Shown here: one piece after another, positions 33,188 through 44,178 of the stretch
Numbering within the stretch: position 1 is the stretch's first letter
Layout: the number at the start of each line of letters is the position of its first letter
From: Stereocaulon alpinum
Lineage: Eukaryota; Ascomycota; Lecanoromycetes; Lecanorales; Stereocaulaceae
Direction of reading: 5' to 3'
DNA length: 64,000 bases
NCBI GenBank assembly: GCA_018257865.1
Contig: JAEUBA010000031.1
Location: 124,001-188,000 of the forward strand
Notes under the pieces: generated by a model
Told to the model about the DNA's origin: nothing
What the model saw: the letters and a program-made list of their open reading frames with translations, nothing else
Database searches by the model: none
Program-made: the position numbers and the translations under genes

Positions 33188-33621
33188 ATCAGCAAGCAAT
33201 GATCACAAATTGAGGCTCTGCTCTGGCCTCAGTAGCAGCTGCCTTGTCAGATGGAGACCCAGGCGGGGTCACAACCCTTTATGATCTTGAGGTGCACGCT
33301 AATCAAATTGCGTCACGCTGCGTTGTGGTGTCGTGTTGCCCGTTCAAGCATGATTGGACCACCGAGGGACACCACCACCTTCGCGCATGATGAGCTTATC
33401 ACCTGCCTGAAGCAAGGTATCGAGGCCTTCTCCTCGCTCTTATGCTTAAGAAATAGCTGTGCCAGAGGATTCTCAGCTTCATTCCTAATCTTCATCCACA
33501 TACTGCATGATTGGCCAAATCGCAATGTACCACAGGAGAGATCGTCTCAGTCCCATTACTGCCCAACAGACAAGACTACGACTGCCACAGCACCAAGACG
33601 AGCGTTAGGTGTCGACCTAAT
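33188..33621. other. Divergent promoter region
   Basis: Between the small charged protein and DUF6594 paralogue 2. No gene recognised; a plus-strand open frame runs through part of it without coding character. Confidence 0.35.
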
Positions 33622-34962
33622 ATGAGCTCTTCAATACCCTTGATAGCGAAATTGGGAGCGCCAAGTGGACAACTTGGCCCGCAAGTCTTGCAACCAATCA
33701 ACGGGCCAGGAGCCACTGAAGTGCTGGAGAGTCCTTCGCAGGCTACATCGCCGCAGAGTCTAGCAATGGAGCAGACAGCATCAGTACCAAACAACAACAA
33801 CATGCCTCATCAAGTGGCCGAGTCAAGCACTATGGCCTCTTCGAGTCTAAAGGATACCACGAATTCATCACCGCCGGCAAAACCAACAAGGAGCAATCCC
33901 TCAAAAGCGGAACTAGATAAGCAACCATGGCGATTGTAAACATCACTAGAATTGGATCCGAAGGACGATTGCTTTACTCAGCTAACGCCTATACAGTCGC
34001 GGTTATCGAGCATTTTGTCGATGGTTAGCATCAGATGAAGACTTTTTCGTGATCCGCAGATTCGGGGACTCAAGCGCACGAGTAGCCTTATATCTACAAG
34101 ATCAAATCGTAGAAGTCGAGAAGGCTCTCGCGGAAGAAGAAGAATTTGCAATTGAAGCGAGTGTTGATAACGGAACGTTTCGGCTTGACCAGCGGCCTGA
34201 TCGGCTCACGATCCTCAAGGATCTGGCCTCGAAACTTGAGAGATATCGTATGCCATCGCCTCCTTCAATACAATCATCAATCATGACTGGTACGAGTCGC
34301 TGACTGGATCCAGAAAGTTTCATGTTGAACCACATGCAAATGAAGTCTCGGCCTCGCGCGTCAAGATTTCAGATCGACAACGTTAGGCAATGGTTGGATA
34401 ACGCAAACGGTCCAATTGCGACAGACGAAGTGGCTTTCGTTCAGGATGAGAATCAAGAGGATGACCTAATTCCAGTAGTTTCGAGGGAGAAGGCGCCACT
34501 AAGGAAATTGGCAAATAACTTCAAGCTTTGCAGAATACCAGCATGTTTCAGAGAAAGAGACGCAAGTGCTTCTAGCGATTGTTCCTTGCACGAGAAAACG
34601 CTGACTCGATTCTCTAGAGGAATCGACGCTTGTTCGGACACGAGGATTTTGAGATGCAGACCACTGTTTACAAAAAGGACCCAGTGTTGGACAAGGTCGC
34701 GACTTGTGTGACAGTGATGCTTGGGTTAGCAATGCTTATTGGCCCACTTTGGGTGCTACAGCACCTTTCCGCCCACCAATCGAATCTACAGGCTCGCCTC
34801 GGCGTTATAACAGGTTTCTTGGCACTGTTCACTATACTGACTAGTCTTCTCACTGTGGCCAAACCTTTCGAAGTCCTGGCGGCGACAGCAGCGTATGGAG
34901 CTGTACTGATGGTCTTCATGCAGTTCGGTACAAATCCAACTGCCAGTAACAACGGCAGCTGA
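33622..34962 (+). CDS. DUF6594 membrane protein, paralogue 2 (with GC-AG intron)
   Basis: Exons 33622-33935, 33997-34247, 34314-34561 and 34618-34962 join in phase to 385 residues. After a Ser/Pro/Asn-rich leader of about 105 residues the core matches paralogue 1: RGYRAFCRWLASDEDFFVIR, RPRASRFQIDNVRQWLDNAN, FEMQTTVYKKDPVLDKVATC, and the helices LAMLIGPLWVLQHL and PFEVLAATAAYGAVLMVFMQ. Intron 3 (34562-34617, 56 nt) begins GCAAGT, not GT; the same intron of paralogue 1 begins GTACAC at the same codon. No GT donor nearby keeps the frame. Function unknown. The two genes probably come from duplication of a divergent gene pair. Confidence 0.82.
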
Positions 34963-35457
34963 CATGCACGTATAAAGGTGCGACAAGTGGGAGGAGAGAA
35001 GAGATACAGGCAATGACATAAGAACGGTCGGATATTATGATGTCTACGAGAGAAGGCGCTTATCGTAGTCCTCTGAGGCCTGGAGGCAAGTCGTCCAGAA
35101 AGACGTGGGCGCGTAAACACAAAAAAATACTTGAAAGTATAGGAATACTGTGATATCGTAATGCTAGGGAAAAATTGGCGACGTACTGACTCAAGATCTC
35201 ACCTCACTGAGTTTAGATATTACAATCATGGTTCATAATTTCCCGACGGACGTCAAAGACAAGAGCAGCACTCGAGATCAGGGGTGTGAGCTGAGCAAGA
35301 TACTTATTGACGCGTCAGTGTGGCTAGGAGGCTAGAATGTATAAGTGGAGTCTCGGCCGACTTTCCTTCTCAACCCAGGGGAACCAGGACACTTGTGTCC
35401 ATAAAAAGCTTAGTTCGGTCGATATATCAGAACATCGATCAGCGCGTCTGTGGTTCT
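34963..35457. other. Upstream region of crb2
   Basis: Includes an open frame reaching back from 35458 to about 35320 without an ATG. An ATG at 35229 (MVHNFPTDVKD) might be an upstream exon, but I could not join it. Confidence 0.35.
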
Positions 35458-38400
35458 ATGCACGACCAGAAACACTTTAGATACTACTCCGGAAGTATAC
35501 TACCTCATGACACCGGGCAATTGCCCATCATGGGGACTCAGTATGATAGCATGGACATATCACAAATGAAGGCGTTCGCTCTGGGACTGAAACAGGAAGA
35601 AGGAGTGAGCAATCCCTGCACATCTAATGCCTGTCGCCTCGGGTATGCAAGTAAATTGACGCGATCTTCCCTGCAGTCTGAACACCGCGATCTGCAGACT
35701 GTCACCACCGCGTTGCAACAGCGTGATGACAGGCAAGGAAGCCTAACGCTGCCTGACGGCCACCACGCTTATGGACCCATCCCCAACTCGCAACCCTATA
35801 TTGCAACGCCCAGTCAGCCATGGTTCGGCATTCATCCACAGCCTCGACAATGTGGTTTAAGAGTCCGAGCGCAACGATTCTCAGCTTCTCAGCCTGACCT
35901 GCCCAGTACCATTCCAGAGTCCCTAAGAAGCAAGATGCTGTCGAGTGGCAGCCAGTCACAGGGCGACACTCAACCAGTATCTCAATGGGTGTACGAAGAG
36001 TTCACCAACCGAAGTAACCTTCAACGAGCTACGAGGTCGAGGTCAGAGGTCAATGAGAGTATTATTATCGGCGGAGACGACGCGTCTCATAGTATACAGC
36101 AAGGCCAAATCGGTCATGTCGACCTTCTTGGCATCTTCGACCACCCCTCGAACATCCCGGCTGCCGGAACTTTCCAAGACCACGTTGACGACGACCATGA
36201 TCCCTTATCGCAAGTGCCAGACATCGAGATAGGCATTTCGCCAGGATACAGACCCTTTCAACAACCCAAGACACCAGCTTCACAGAACACAAAACGCAAG
36301 CGAGGTAGTGACCCCACTTCGCAAGAAATGGAGACCCCGAGCATACCAGTGAATCCTTTCGCGGGACAAATTGGCAATGTTGATGGACTCATGAACCCCA
36401 GTCAGCTTTTCAAAGCTACCCAAGCATTGACTTCGCCTTTAGCAAACATCATACCGTCAGATGGGTTGTCTGACAGGCCATCACCAGACATTCAGAACCT
36501 TGAGCGTCCATCGGCAGCTGCTATACTATCATCGCCGGCTAGGCTGTCCCGGTCGGGAATGCTGTGCGCTGTCACAGAGCCCCAAACTACCTATGTCTCA
36601 ATGAAGGAGTCTCAAGAGGCAAGAGAGCGGATGTTACAAGCCATGCGAGCCCAACAACACTTTTCACCTGACGACCCGTCTGATGACGATTTTGGGTCTC
36701 CCGACACCCAGCTTCGAAAACGTCTACATCAGAAACGGATCAGTATGGAAGCAAAGGCTCAGTTCGCTGGTCTAACGGCACGGTCAGAGCTAGTAACAAT
36801 TGGCCGTGGTAGAGGTCGAGGGGGGCGAACGAGAATCACGACAATCAGATTTTCTCCTCAGCGAATGGGAAAAGAAGCCAGTCAGCCGGTCGTTTTATCT
36901 GATGACGCACCTCCCGAAGACGACCCGGGAAATATAACGGAGGACGAGACAGAACGGGAGGATGAGATGGACAACGAAGAGGAAGACGATATTGATGAGC
37001 TGGGAGAGGACAACAAGGAGAACGTGGAGGTGCCAAGGACAGATTCACGGGCCCCACATGCACCATCGCAGCTCATCTCCTCACAACCTACTCCATCCCA
37101 CAGACGTTTACGCAAACCCAGAGGCGGCTCTCAAAGTAGGAGAGTCATCGAGACAGATAGTAGTCCTAATGTCAATAGATCACAAGGGAACCCATTGGTG
37201 ATTGGGAATGGAACCCAGCTCGAAGCAATTGCCGACTCGCAGCCATCCCAAGGCCAGGTCCAAAACAAGCAGAATCACACTCGGCCTGGAACCCGAGCCT
37301 TCTCCGAGCCACGACCAAGCCATGATGCTCGTATTCTCGTCCCGCAATCCCAATCATCAGAAACTTCAAGAGTCCTTCGCTCTATCAATGTTCGATCGAG
37401 AGCACCAACGGAGAAAGCCTCTTCTCAAGGTCCACCAAGTAGTCCAACTAAAACCCCATTTCTGCCTCAAGACAAACTGTTCACCAGACACAGTACGATG
37501 ACAAGGTTTAGAGACATTGGAGAAGGGACGATGGGCAAAGCACTGCTACGGGAAGGCTCGAGTAATGACCTGTCAGTCTCGGAAGGCACATCTAGTGCTC
37601 AACTACCCAGCTCACCATCGACGCGTCGAGATAGAAGCCCGAGAACTCGTAGCATGACGACTCGACATCTTAGCTCCCAAAAGCCTACCGACGATACTTC
37701 GAATCTGATGCCATCTCCTAAATGGACACCCAAATCTATATCACAGTCAGCCACGAGTCTTTCGGTAGCTGAGCAATCCCGGCCTTCGACGCTCTTCGAG
37801 ACTGCACGAGAACATCCATCCACTTCTCCCTCCAGGTTCCACATTCACCAGACGCAGCAAAAATCTCCGAGTCAACTCGCATCCTCCATGAAACATCAAC
37901 CACCAAGGTCGATTGGCGAGATTGCAGCCGATCCCTCGCCTCCAGACGCCCTGGCAGACGTCGACGTCGACATTGACATACTAAGCAATGAGGATGTCGA
38001 ATTCCAACGTGCTCTTAGCGGGTCCAGCCCCATTGCACCTGGTAGAACGCGTCGGCGAGGAGGCCTTAGGACGGCTGTACAAGATATAAAGTATGGAAAC
38101 ACCAAGCCCCCTCCGCTACCCAAGTCTCCTCTGCCACCTCCGTCATCAGCTATCTCCGCCATCACTCCCGCCCAGATTATTTCGAAGGTCGATGTAAGCA
38201 CTTCAACAGCCGCAAATGCTACGATCATTCCACCAACGGGACAAGAAATGCCGCTGTCGTCAGCTACGGAAATATCGGCCCTAGTGCAAGCATTGAAACC
38301 AAGGGCGACATCTAAACCTGAGCCAGTCCAGGAACATACAGCCGCAGACGCTAAGGCGAAGCTCATAGTCGCAGACTCAACGTCGTCCACACAGCCATGC

Positions 38401-39927
38401 GATGCCACGCCCCGTTCAACCACTGTAGAAGCCCATGGTAGGCTTCCTATCGTTGCACCAAATCGAGCCTTTGCCCACTTTAATGGTACTACCCCAGCCT
38501 ATCATCCAGCAACCTGCCTCCGCGTGATCGATGGTGATGAGCCCCGCTATACCGTTCGCTTCGATGACGGCACTGTGGACTCGATCCCTGCTTATAGCAT
38601 AAAGAGGCTAGAATTGCAGATCGGTGATCATGTCAAGGTGGATCTGCCTGGCTCTCGCACCAAGACCTATATTGTCGAAGGCATGTGTGACCAGCAGCGT
38701 CCCGCTACTCCTCCAGACCTAACAACACCTTCGCGCCGCGGCCGTGTTGCATCGACAAATGACTCCGCATTCCCTGAGACGGATATTCATGGATATGCTA
38801 CCGTGCTCGTGTCCCCTAAACAGCGAACATCCATCGAAGGAAACCAGCCGGCGAGTTCCCAGATTGCTGTACCTCTAGCACAACTCTACCTGACGCAGAC
38901 CTTGTGGGCCTCTTTCAAGAACCGCCAATATACACATATTTCAAATAAGCCACCCACTCTGACCGGACTGCAAACGCCGTCCGAACGCCCATCAACCCCA
39001 TCGACGCCTTCATCTCGCACGCGACGTGCTAAACCATCTGGCCCTACACTGTCTCGCTCAATGACCACGAGTACTCGTTCCAATGATGGCATATTCAATA
39101 ACATGGTTTTCGCCATCACGAATGTTGGTCGTGCTACAGATAGCGAACGACTCAAGGCCCACATTTCTTCTAATGGGGGTACAATACTTGACAATGGTTT
39201 CGACGAGCTCTTCCATATTCCTCCTCTTCCTCGCACGACAGGCCCTAAGGACCCAAGCGCTGGTGATCGATTCGAGCTGACCTTGGCGGCGAAAACCCTA
39301 GGCTTCACCTGTCTCATCGCAGACAAATACTGCCGTCGGGCCAAGTACATCCAAGCGCTCGCTCTTGGCATTCCATGTCTTGCTACCCGCTGGATCACTG
39401 ACTGCGTCACCAAGCAACGAGTCTTACCATGGGGCCCCTACCTACTACCATCTGGCGAATCTTCATTTCTCAGTGGCGCTGTCCGGTCGCGGATCCTTCA
39501 GCCGTTCGCCGCTGAAACATCGACGTTGTCCGACATTGTAGAAAACCGACCGAAGATGCTCGATAACGCTTCCGTCCTCCTCATCATGGAAAAGAACCAA
39601 GAAGAAACCATGAAGCAGCATCCACTCATCACACATGCTCTTGGCGCCAGCAAAATCGCTAGAGCAATCAACGAGGACGCTGCCGCCAAAGCCGTCAACG
39701 ATGGACAAGCATTAGGTGAGCCATGGGACTGGGTCTTCAGCTACGACAAGGAGAAGGCAGTGAAAGATAGGCTGTTTGGGACAAACCAGACGGGCAAGAA
39801 ACGGAAGCGTGGCAGGGAAAGTGAGGCTCGTGCGGGGCAGGGGAGGGAGAAGAGAGCTAAGACTAGAGTCGTGGGTAATGAATTTGTGATTCAGAGTTTG
39901 ATATTGGGGATGTTGGTTGAGGAATGA
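35458..39927 (+). CDS. crb2: DNA-damage checkpoint adaptor Rad9/Crb2/53BP1-like (Tudor, tandem BRCT)
   Basis: One long exon of 1489 codons from the first in-frame ATG at 35458; the true start may be in an upstream exon. The first 1000 residues are disordered, acidic in places (about 485-520), and contain many SQ/TQ sites, the target pattern of ATM/ATR kinases. A Tudor-like module lies at about 1003-1078 (YHPATCLRVIDGDEPRYTVR, RFDDGTVDSIPAYSIKRLEL). Tandem BRCT repeats fill the C-terminus at about 1214-1480 (VFAITNVGRATDSERLKAHI; KYIQALALGIPCLATRWITD). This order matches fungal Rad9/Crb2, which binds methylated and phosphorylated histones at breaks and brings checkpoint kinases together. Basic residues near the C-terminus (KKRKRGRE) could be a nuclear signal. 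Confidence 0.88.
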   Translation: MHDQKHFRYYSGSILPHDTGQLPIMGTQYDSMDISQMKAFALGLKQEEGVSNPCTSNACRLGYASKLTRSSLQSEHRDLQTVTTALQQRDDRQGSLTLPDGHHAYGPIPNSQPYIATPSQPWFGIHPQPRQCGLRVRAQRFSASQPDLPSTIPESLRSKMLSSGSQSQGDTQPVSQWVYEEFTNRSNLQRATRSRSEVNESIIIGGDDASHSIQQGQIGHVDLLGIFDHPSNIPAAGTFQDHVDDDHDPLSQVPDIEIGISPGYRPFQQPKTPASQNTKRKRGSDPTSQEMETPSIPVNPFAGQIGNVDGLMNPSQLFKATQALTSPLANIIPSDGLSDRPSPDIQNLERPSAAAILSSPARLSRSGMLCAVTEPQTTYVSMKESQEARERMLQAMRAQQHFSPDDPSDDDFGSPDTQLRKRLHQKRISMEAKAQFAGLTARSELVTIGRGRGRGGRTRITTIRFSPQRMGKEASQPVVLSDDAPPEDDPGNITEDETEREDEMDNEEEDDIDELGEDNKENVEVPRTDSRAPHAPSQLISSQPTPSHRRLRKPRGGSQSRRVIETDSSPNVNRSQGNPLVIGNGTQLEAIADSQPSQGQVQNKQNHTRPGTRAFSEPRPSHDARILVPQSQSSETSRVLRSINVRSRAPTEKASSQGPPSSPTKTPFLPQDKLFTRHSTMTRFRDIGEGTMGKALLREGSSNDLSVSEGTSSAQLPSSPSTRRDRSPRTRSMTTRHLSSQKPTDDTSNLMPSPKWTPKSISQSATSLSVAEQSRPSTLFETAREHPSTSPSRFHIHQTQQKSPSQLASSMKHQPPRSIGEIAADPSPPDALADVDVDIDILSNEDVEFQRALSGSSPIAPGRTRRRGGLRTAVQDIKYGNTKPPPLPKSPLPPPSSAISAITPAQIISKVDVSTSTAANATIIPPTGQEMPLSSATEISALVQALKPRATSKPEPVQEHTAADAKAKLIVADSTSSTQPCDATPRSTTVEAHGRLPIVAPNRAFAHFNGTTPAYHPATCLRVIDGDEPRYTVRFDDGTVDSIPAYSIKRLELQIGDHVKVDLPGSRTKTYIVEGMCDQQRPATPPDLTTPSRRGRVASTNDSAFPETDIHGYATVLVSPKQRTSIEGNQPASSQIAVPLAQLYLTQTLWASFKNRQYTHISNKPPTLTGLQTPSERPSTPSTPSSRTRRAKPSGPTLSRSMTTSTRSNDGIFNNMVFAITNVGRATDSERLKAHISSNGGTILDNGFDELFHIPPLPRTTGPKDPSAGDRFELTLAAKTLGFTCLIADKYCRRAKYIQALALGIPCLATRWITDCVTKQRVLPWGPYLLPSGESSFLSGAVRSRILQPFAAETSTLSDIVENRPKMLDNASVLLIMEKNQEETMKQHPLITHALGASKIARAINEDAAAKAVNDGQALGEPWDWVFSYDKEKAVKDRLFGTNQTGKKRKRGRESEARAGQGREKRAKTRVVGNEFVIQSLILGMLVEE

Positions 39928-40743
39928 GGATTGCGTTGATGGATATATGAGAGTTTTGCTATTGAAGAGTCCATTGGCTAGGCCCGCTTTGGCTTGTTGT
40001 AGGTAGTGGGGTAGATTATGAATCATGCATGAGGGAGTGTTACATACTTCTGCTCCTTTGGTTGAGTGTATGTGAATTCAAAGGTGATCTACCTACTGAA
40101 GTACTTTATCGAAGGGGATGAACGATCTCGTTAGGACCCGAACGCCGGAATGGAGCTCTTGAAGAGGACTAGCTGCGTCGATTTCGTCTTCACACTTAGA
40201 CATTCGGCCATGCTCTGGGTCTCAGTCTTTCGACTACAACGGCAAATGAATTCATACAAGGTAAATAATTTCTTTGTTCGTGTAATCGTTGAAGGAACCT
40301 TGGTGACAACGAAATAACAACTTACGGAAATTTCCATAGCGCCAACAGTATTCCACTCTCAGCACATGTGTGTGTATAGACGAACATGCCTCCCCATACG
40401 CTGACAGCATTACCACACAAAGTAGAAATATCGTAAATATCATTATTCGTAAGGAAACGAAGAGACGCATCACTGCCATCGCAAGAGCAATTTTGTCGCA
40501 TTCAGGGTGTAGGAAACGTTGTCCTGGCTAGTAAGGTATGGTCTCCTCAGCCCATCCACCACTGTCCCGTTAGATGTTTCCGAGATGATCGAGCGCGTTC
40601 TTCTTCCGGATCGGAATGCTGTTCTGCGTGTTGTAGCTCATGGGTACTTGGGGTTGCGGCAGGGGCCGGCGGCTTATTTGAGTAGAGACGGTTGCGAGCT
40701 GATGTATCGTGGATGTGGTAGGACTGGTGGCTTTGGCGCATTT
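39928..40743. other. Intergenic between convergent crb2 and NACHT gene
   Basis: 3' flanks of both genes; nothing recognised. Confidence 0.4.
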
Positions 40744-43700
40744 TCAGAGCTGTTGGACCGGAGATTTGCTTGACGCCCGGGTTTCGATTGTTGCGCGTAA
40801 GAGGCTTATCATCTCGCTTAGTACTTTGGAAGGATATGCGGCAAAATCTCTCTCTGCACATGCCAGCGGTGTGTCGCCATTGTTGTTTGTTGAGTTCACA
40901 TTGACATCTTCACGGGCTAACAAGAGCTGTACTATCTTCCATTCCCCATGAGAGGCCGCCAATGCTAAAGGTGTCTCGCTGCGTATATCTTGAGGATCGG
41001 CCTCGATGTCCGTTTCTGCCAGAAGGGTCTCGACTACGACGTTCTTGCCAAATAAGGCTGCAAGATGTAATGGCGTCCGCCTTTTGTCGTCTCTTGAGTT
41101 AACATTGACATCCTTTCGTGACAGCAGTAATTTCACTACTGAATTATGTCCGCTTCGGGCAGACCACAAATGAGACGCCTGTCCGGTGGTATCTCTTGCG
41201 TTCAAGTCGAGATCATTCAGCCTCGGAATAGGCTTCACAATTGCATAATATCCTTGAAAGGCTGCACGAGCTAAAGGCGTGCTTGACTTAACATCAGCCA
41301 GATTGACGTCCACATCTTGCCGAGTTAGTAGTATCTCTACAGTTGGTTCATAGCCTCGGTCAGCCGCCATCCATAAAGGAGTCTCGTCCTGTTCACTTCT
41401 TACGTTCACATCGATGTCTTCGTGCAGCAGTAGTTGCTCAACCACCATCTTGTGGCCGTGTTTAGCTGCAAAGTGCAAAGGCGCAAATTGACGATTTTCG
41501 CTCTTATTGTTGATGTCAACGTCTTCTCGAACCAACAACTCTCGTACTACGACAATATGGCCTCTTTCGGCTGCCCAAGATAAGGGGGTTCTATTATCTG
41601 CATCTTTTGCGTCTGCTTCGGCTCCTGCCTCGAGTAGCATTACCAACAATTCCTTCAATCCAAGATAAGCGGCTAAATGCATTCCAGTCCATTGCCTAGG
41701 GTAAGGCGTTATGTTTGGAGAGTACCGACAGATGAGCCCGAACGCGATCGAAACGTTGTAATCATTACTGACAAAGCCCATGATCGTCGGACGGATATCT
41801 GGATCCGTGTACTGCTCAACATGGCTGGCCCAGAAGTACGCAGCATATTCAACGAATGGATGCTCCTGGATATATCGTTCGAGTTTTCTGGTCTGTTCCT
41901 CGCCTCTCATTCGGGCGCCTTTACAGGTCACTTCGTTACCACTCTCTGGCCCCTTCGCATCGTCTATCAATTTGTCTCTCTCAGCTTCCGACCGACCTGT
42001 TTCTTGGCTGGAAGCCCTAGCAGGTATGGTGTCGTACGAACGACTCCGCTCAAAGTTAGTGGCAGCTTCGGTATCTGATTGGGATCCTCTAAGATATTCC
42101 TCTTCTCGAAACGTACGAAACTGCAAATAAGTAAGGCAGCTCAAGGCAATCAGCTGCTGTGCCTTTGGAAAGTGGTCTGGGCCATGTCTCTTCAGGTAAT
42201 CAAGGGTAGTGAAGTGGATCAGTCTGAGGCATTCGGATTCCACGATCACGAGTCCAGCACAGGCAGAGATGATATCTTCGATCTCGTTCAAATTGTCTTC
42301 TTCCAAGTCGTCGTGTCCCAGTTCAATCGCCAATGCGTGCCTGATTTCTGTGATAGTAAGAAGCCTCTGAGCGTTTGTAATCCAGATCAACGTACGCTTT
42401 GCTAGATCACTGAAGCCTTGTTTTTGCATGTCTATCCTTTTCAGTGCATCCTCGTATGCACAGTCAAGGGCATCAGACCCAATCGGGAGACGATCCAAAG
42501 CTCTATTGATTGCCTTTGTTGTCGTTTTGTCAACAAGTGAGTCCATGTGTAATTGAGCTAACAGGAACCTAAATAAGAAAGTTTCAGCATAAAGCGCGAG
42601 ATCGCAAGTCGAAGAAACATACATTCCATTAACGGCACCTGTAATTCCGTCCACAATTCGGGCTTGTAACCTCGAATCTTTCAATACGCATCTGGGCAAG
42701 CGAGACATTTGCTCTTCTAGATACTCTCGTATATCAACCTCACTGGCACGTATCTCCAGTGTTATCGCTGATTCAAACTCTTCAATAATGTCGGGAAATG
42801 GACGTGAAGTCACCATCAGATTCACGGACGCCAACTTCTGGAGGGTGCGTAGTTTCTCAAGCAACCTGCGTCGAGTTCGATCGTCGTTAGAGCATTCATC
42901 AAGGGCATCAATGATGACGAAGACTCGGGAGAAGTTCTGGGCCTCCATCTGTAGCAGGTTGAATAATTCTGACTGGGATGGGCGTGTCCCCTGCCGATCG
43001 TGCTGCAGGTAGAGCTTGTTGACGTTGCCAGATATAGGTTTTTCCTGTTGCCGAAGCAGCTGGTTCAACAGACTTGCTACGAGATTGTCGGATGTTTGTT
43101 CCTCGTACTTTCTGTAGTCGCAATACGCGTAAACGACGCCGATATGGTGATCTCGGACGGTGTGCCATAGGTGGTCTACTACAATACTTGCGAGTATAGT
43201 CTTGCCAGCACCAGGAGGTCCAGGGCAGAAGAGTGTGTCTTTTGAGGTAGCTACCCACTTTTTGAAGTGATAGTGTCCTAGTAGCCATTGGCCTGAACCT
43301 TCTTGGCGTCTATTGAAGAATTCACTTTGCTGAGCTGGAAAATTGAGGGGAGAAAGCCAGTCAAGAAGTCTTCCGTCTTTCTGATGATCATGACTGAGTT
43401 GTAGCTGCTCAATGCCCCTCTCCAGGATAGCAGCATTAGCTTGAGATTTGAAACTAGCAAAAGCCGTCAGTATGACTTGTATCAATGTGGCCGGCCACCG
43501 CCCCTTAGATTTGAAGTCTTTGAATTTGCGCCCCACAACACATTTGGCTGGTAGCGGATCGCGAGCCTTGAGTCTGATATGATGAATGTACTGGATGGTG
43601 TATTCTACGACTAAAAAGTTGTGTTGCGAGGTAATTTGAGCTTGGAACCACTGAATCACTTGATCTCGGCGGGCCGGGGTACGAGATTGTCAACCCCCAA

Positions 43701-44178
43701 AGAGAAAGACAATACTCACCTCAAGATATTGGAATTGAACGCGTTCAAGAGTGTAATGTTCGAGGTAATGCGTGACCGAAGCTCTCTGACCTCATCTTGG
43801 TCCCACGCCAGCTTCTTCGAGCCCTTCCGGAATTTGTTCTTGAAGTTCGCAGCTTCCGCGTCAACACCCAGAATGCTGTATTTATCAACTAGTGCGTTGA
43901 GCTCCTCTAAAAGATTACGACTCGCGTGTGTTAAGGATGATAGGTCCTGGGTTTGCTTGTCTGTGAGGCTAGCCCCGGTGCGCTGTGCAATATCATCAAG
44001 TAAGAGGGCAAGACCTGCAACTCTAACGTCCATCAGCGCGAACTCAAATGTAAGAAAACTACACTTACTCCGTGCGTATTGCTTGGAACTGTCCCGATGA
44101 ATCCTGGAACTGCTTCCACGTGTCCCGGGCGAGCTTTGAAACCGTGAGAATATCGCCAACGCTGAAGCCGAAGGACAT
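40744..44178 (-). CDS. NACHT-ankyrin NLR protein
   Basis: Exons 44069-44178, 43720-44022, 42623-43453 and 40744-42568 join in phase to 1022 residues. Residues 1-138 (MSFGFSVGDILTVSKLARDT; ELRSRITSNITLLNAFNSNI) are the helical N-terminal domain of fungal STAND proteins. A linker (RLLDWLSPLNFPAQQSEF) leads to the NACHT domain with P-loop GPPGAGKTILAS, a Walker B-type VFVIIDALDEC, and LMVTSRPFPDI. About nine ankyrin repeats follow (TPLSWAAERGHIVVVRELL; TPLHLAALFGKNVVVETLL). This is the architecture of fungal NLRs that take part in heterokaryon incompatibility or other non-self responses. The 266-nt intron 43454-43719 has canonical ends and a CTGAC branch site; without removing it the frame also stays open from about 43660. 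One ankyrin unit (IVKPIPRLNDLDLN) is degenerate. Confidence 0.88.

Noticed and set aside
35320..35457. Upstream extension of the crb2 frame from a GTG
   Set aside because: No ATG in the extension; nuclear fungal genes rarely start at GTG. The first ATG at 35458 was used, with the true start left open.
41677..42405. Plus-strand frames antisense to the NACHT gene
   Set aside because: Shadows of a well supported coding exon on the other strand.
42569..42622. In-frame 54-nt stretch of the NACHT gene as coding sequence
   Set aside because: It is open in frame but has GTATGT and TTTAG ends, and removing it joins a continuous NACHT segment (GAVNGMFLLAQLHMDSL), so it is treated as an intron.
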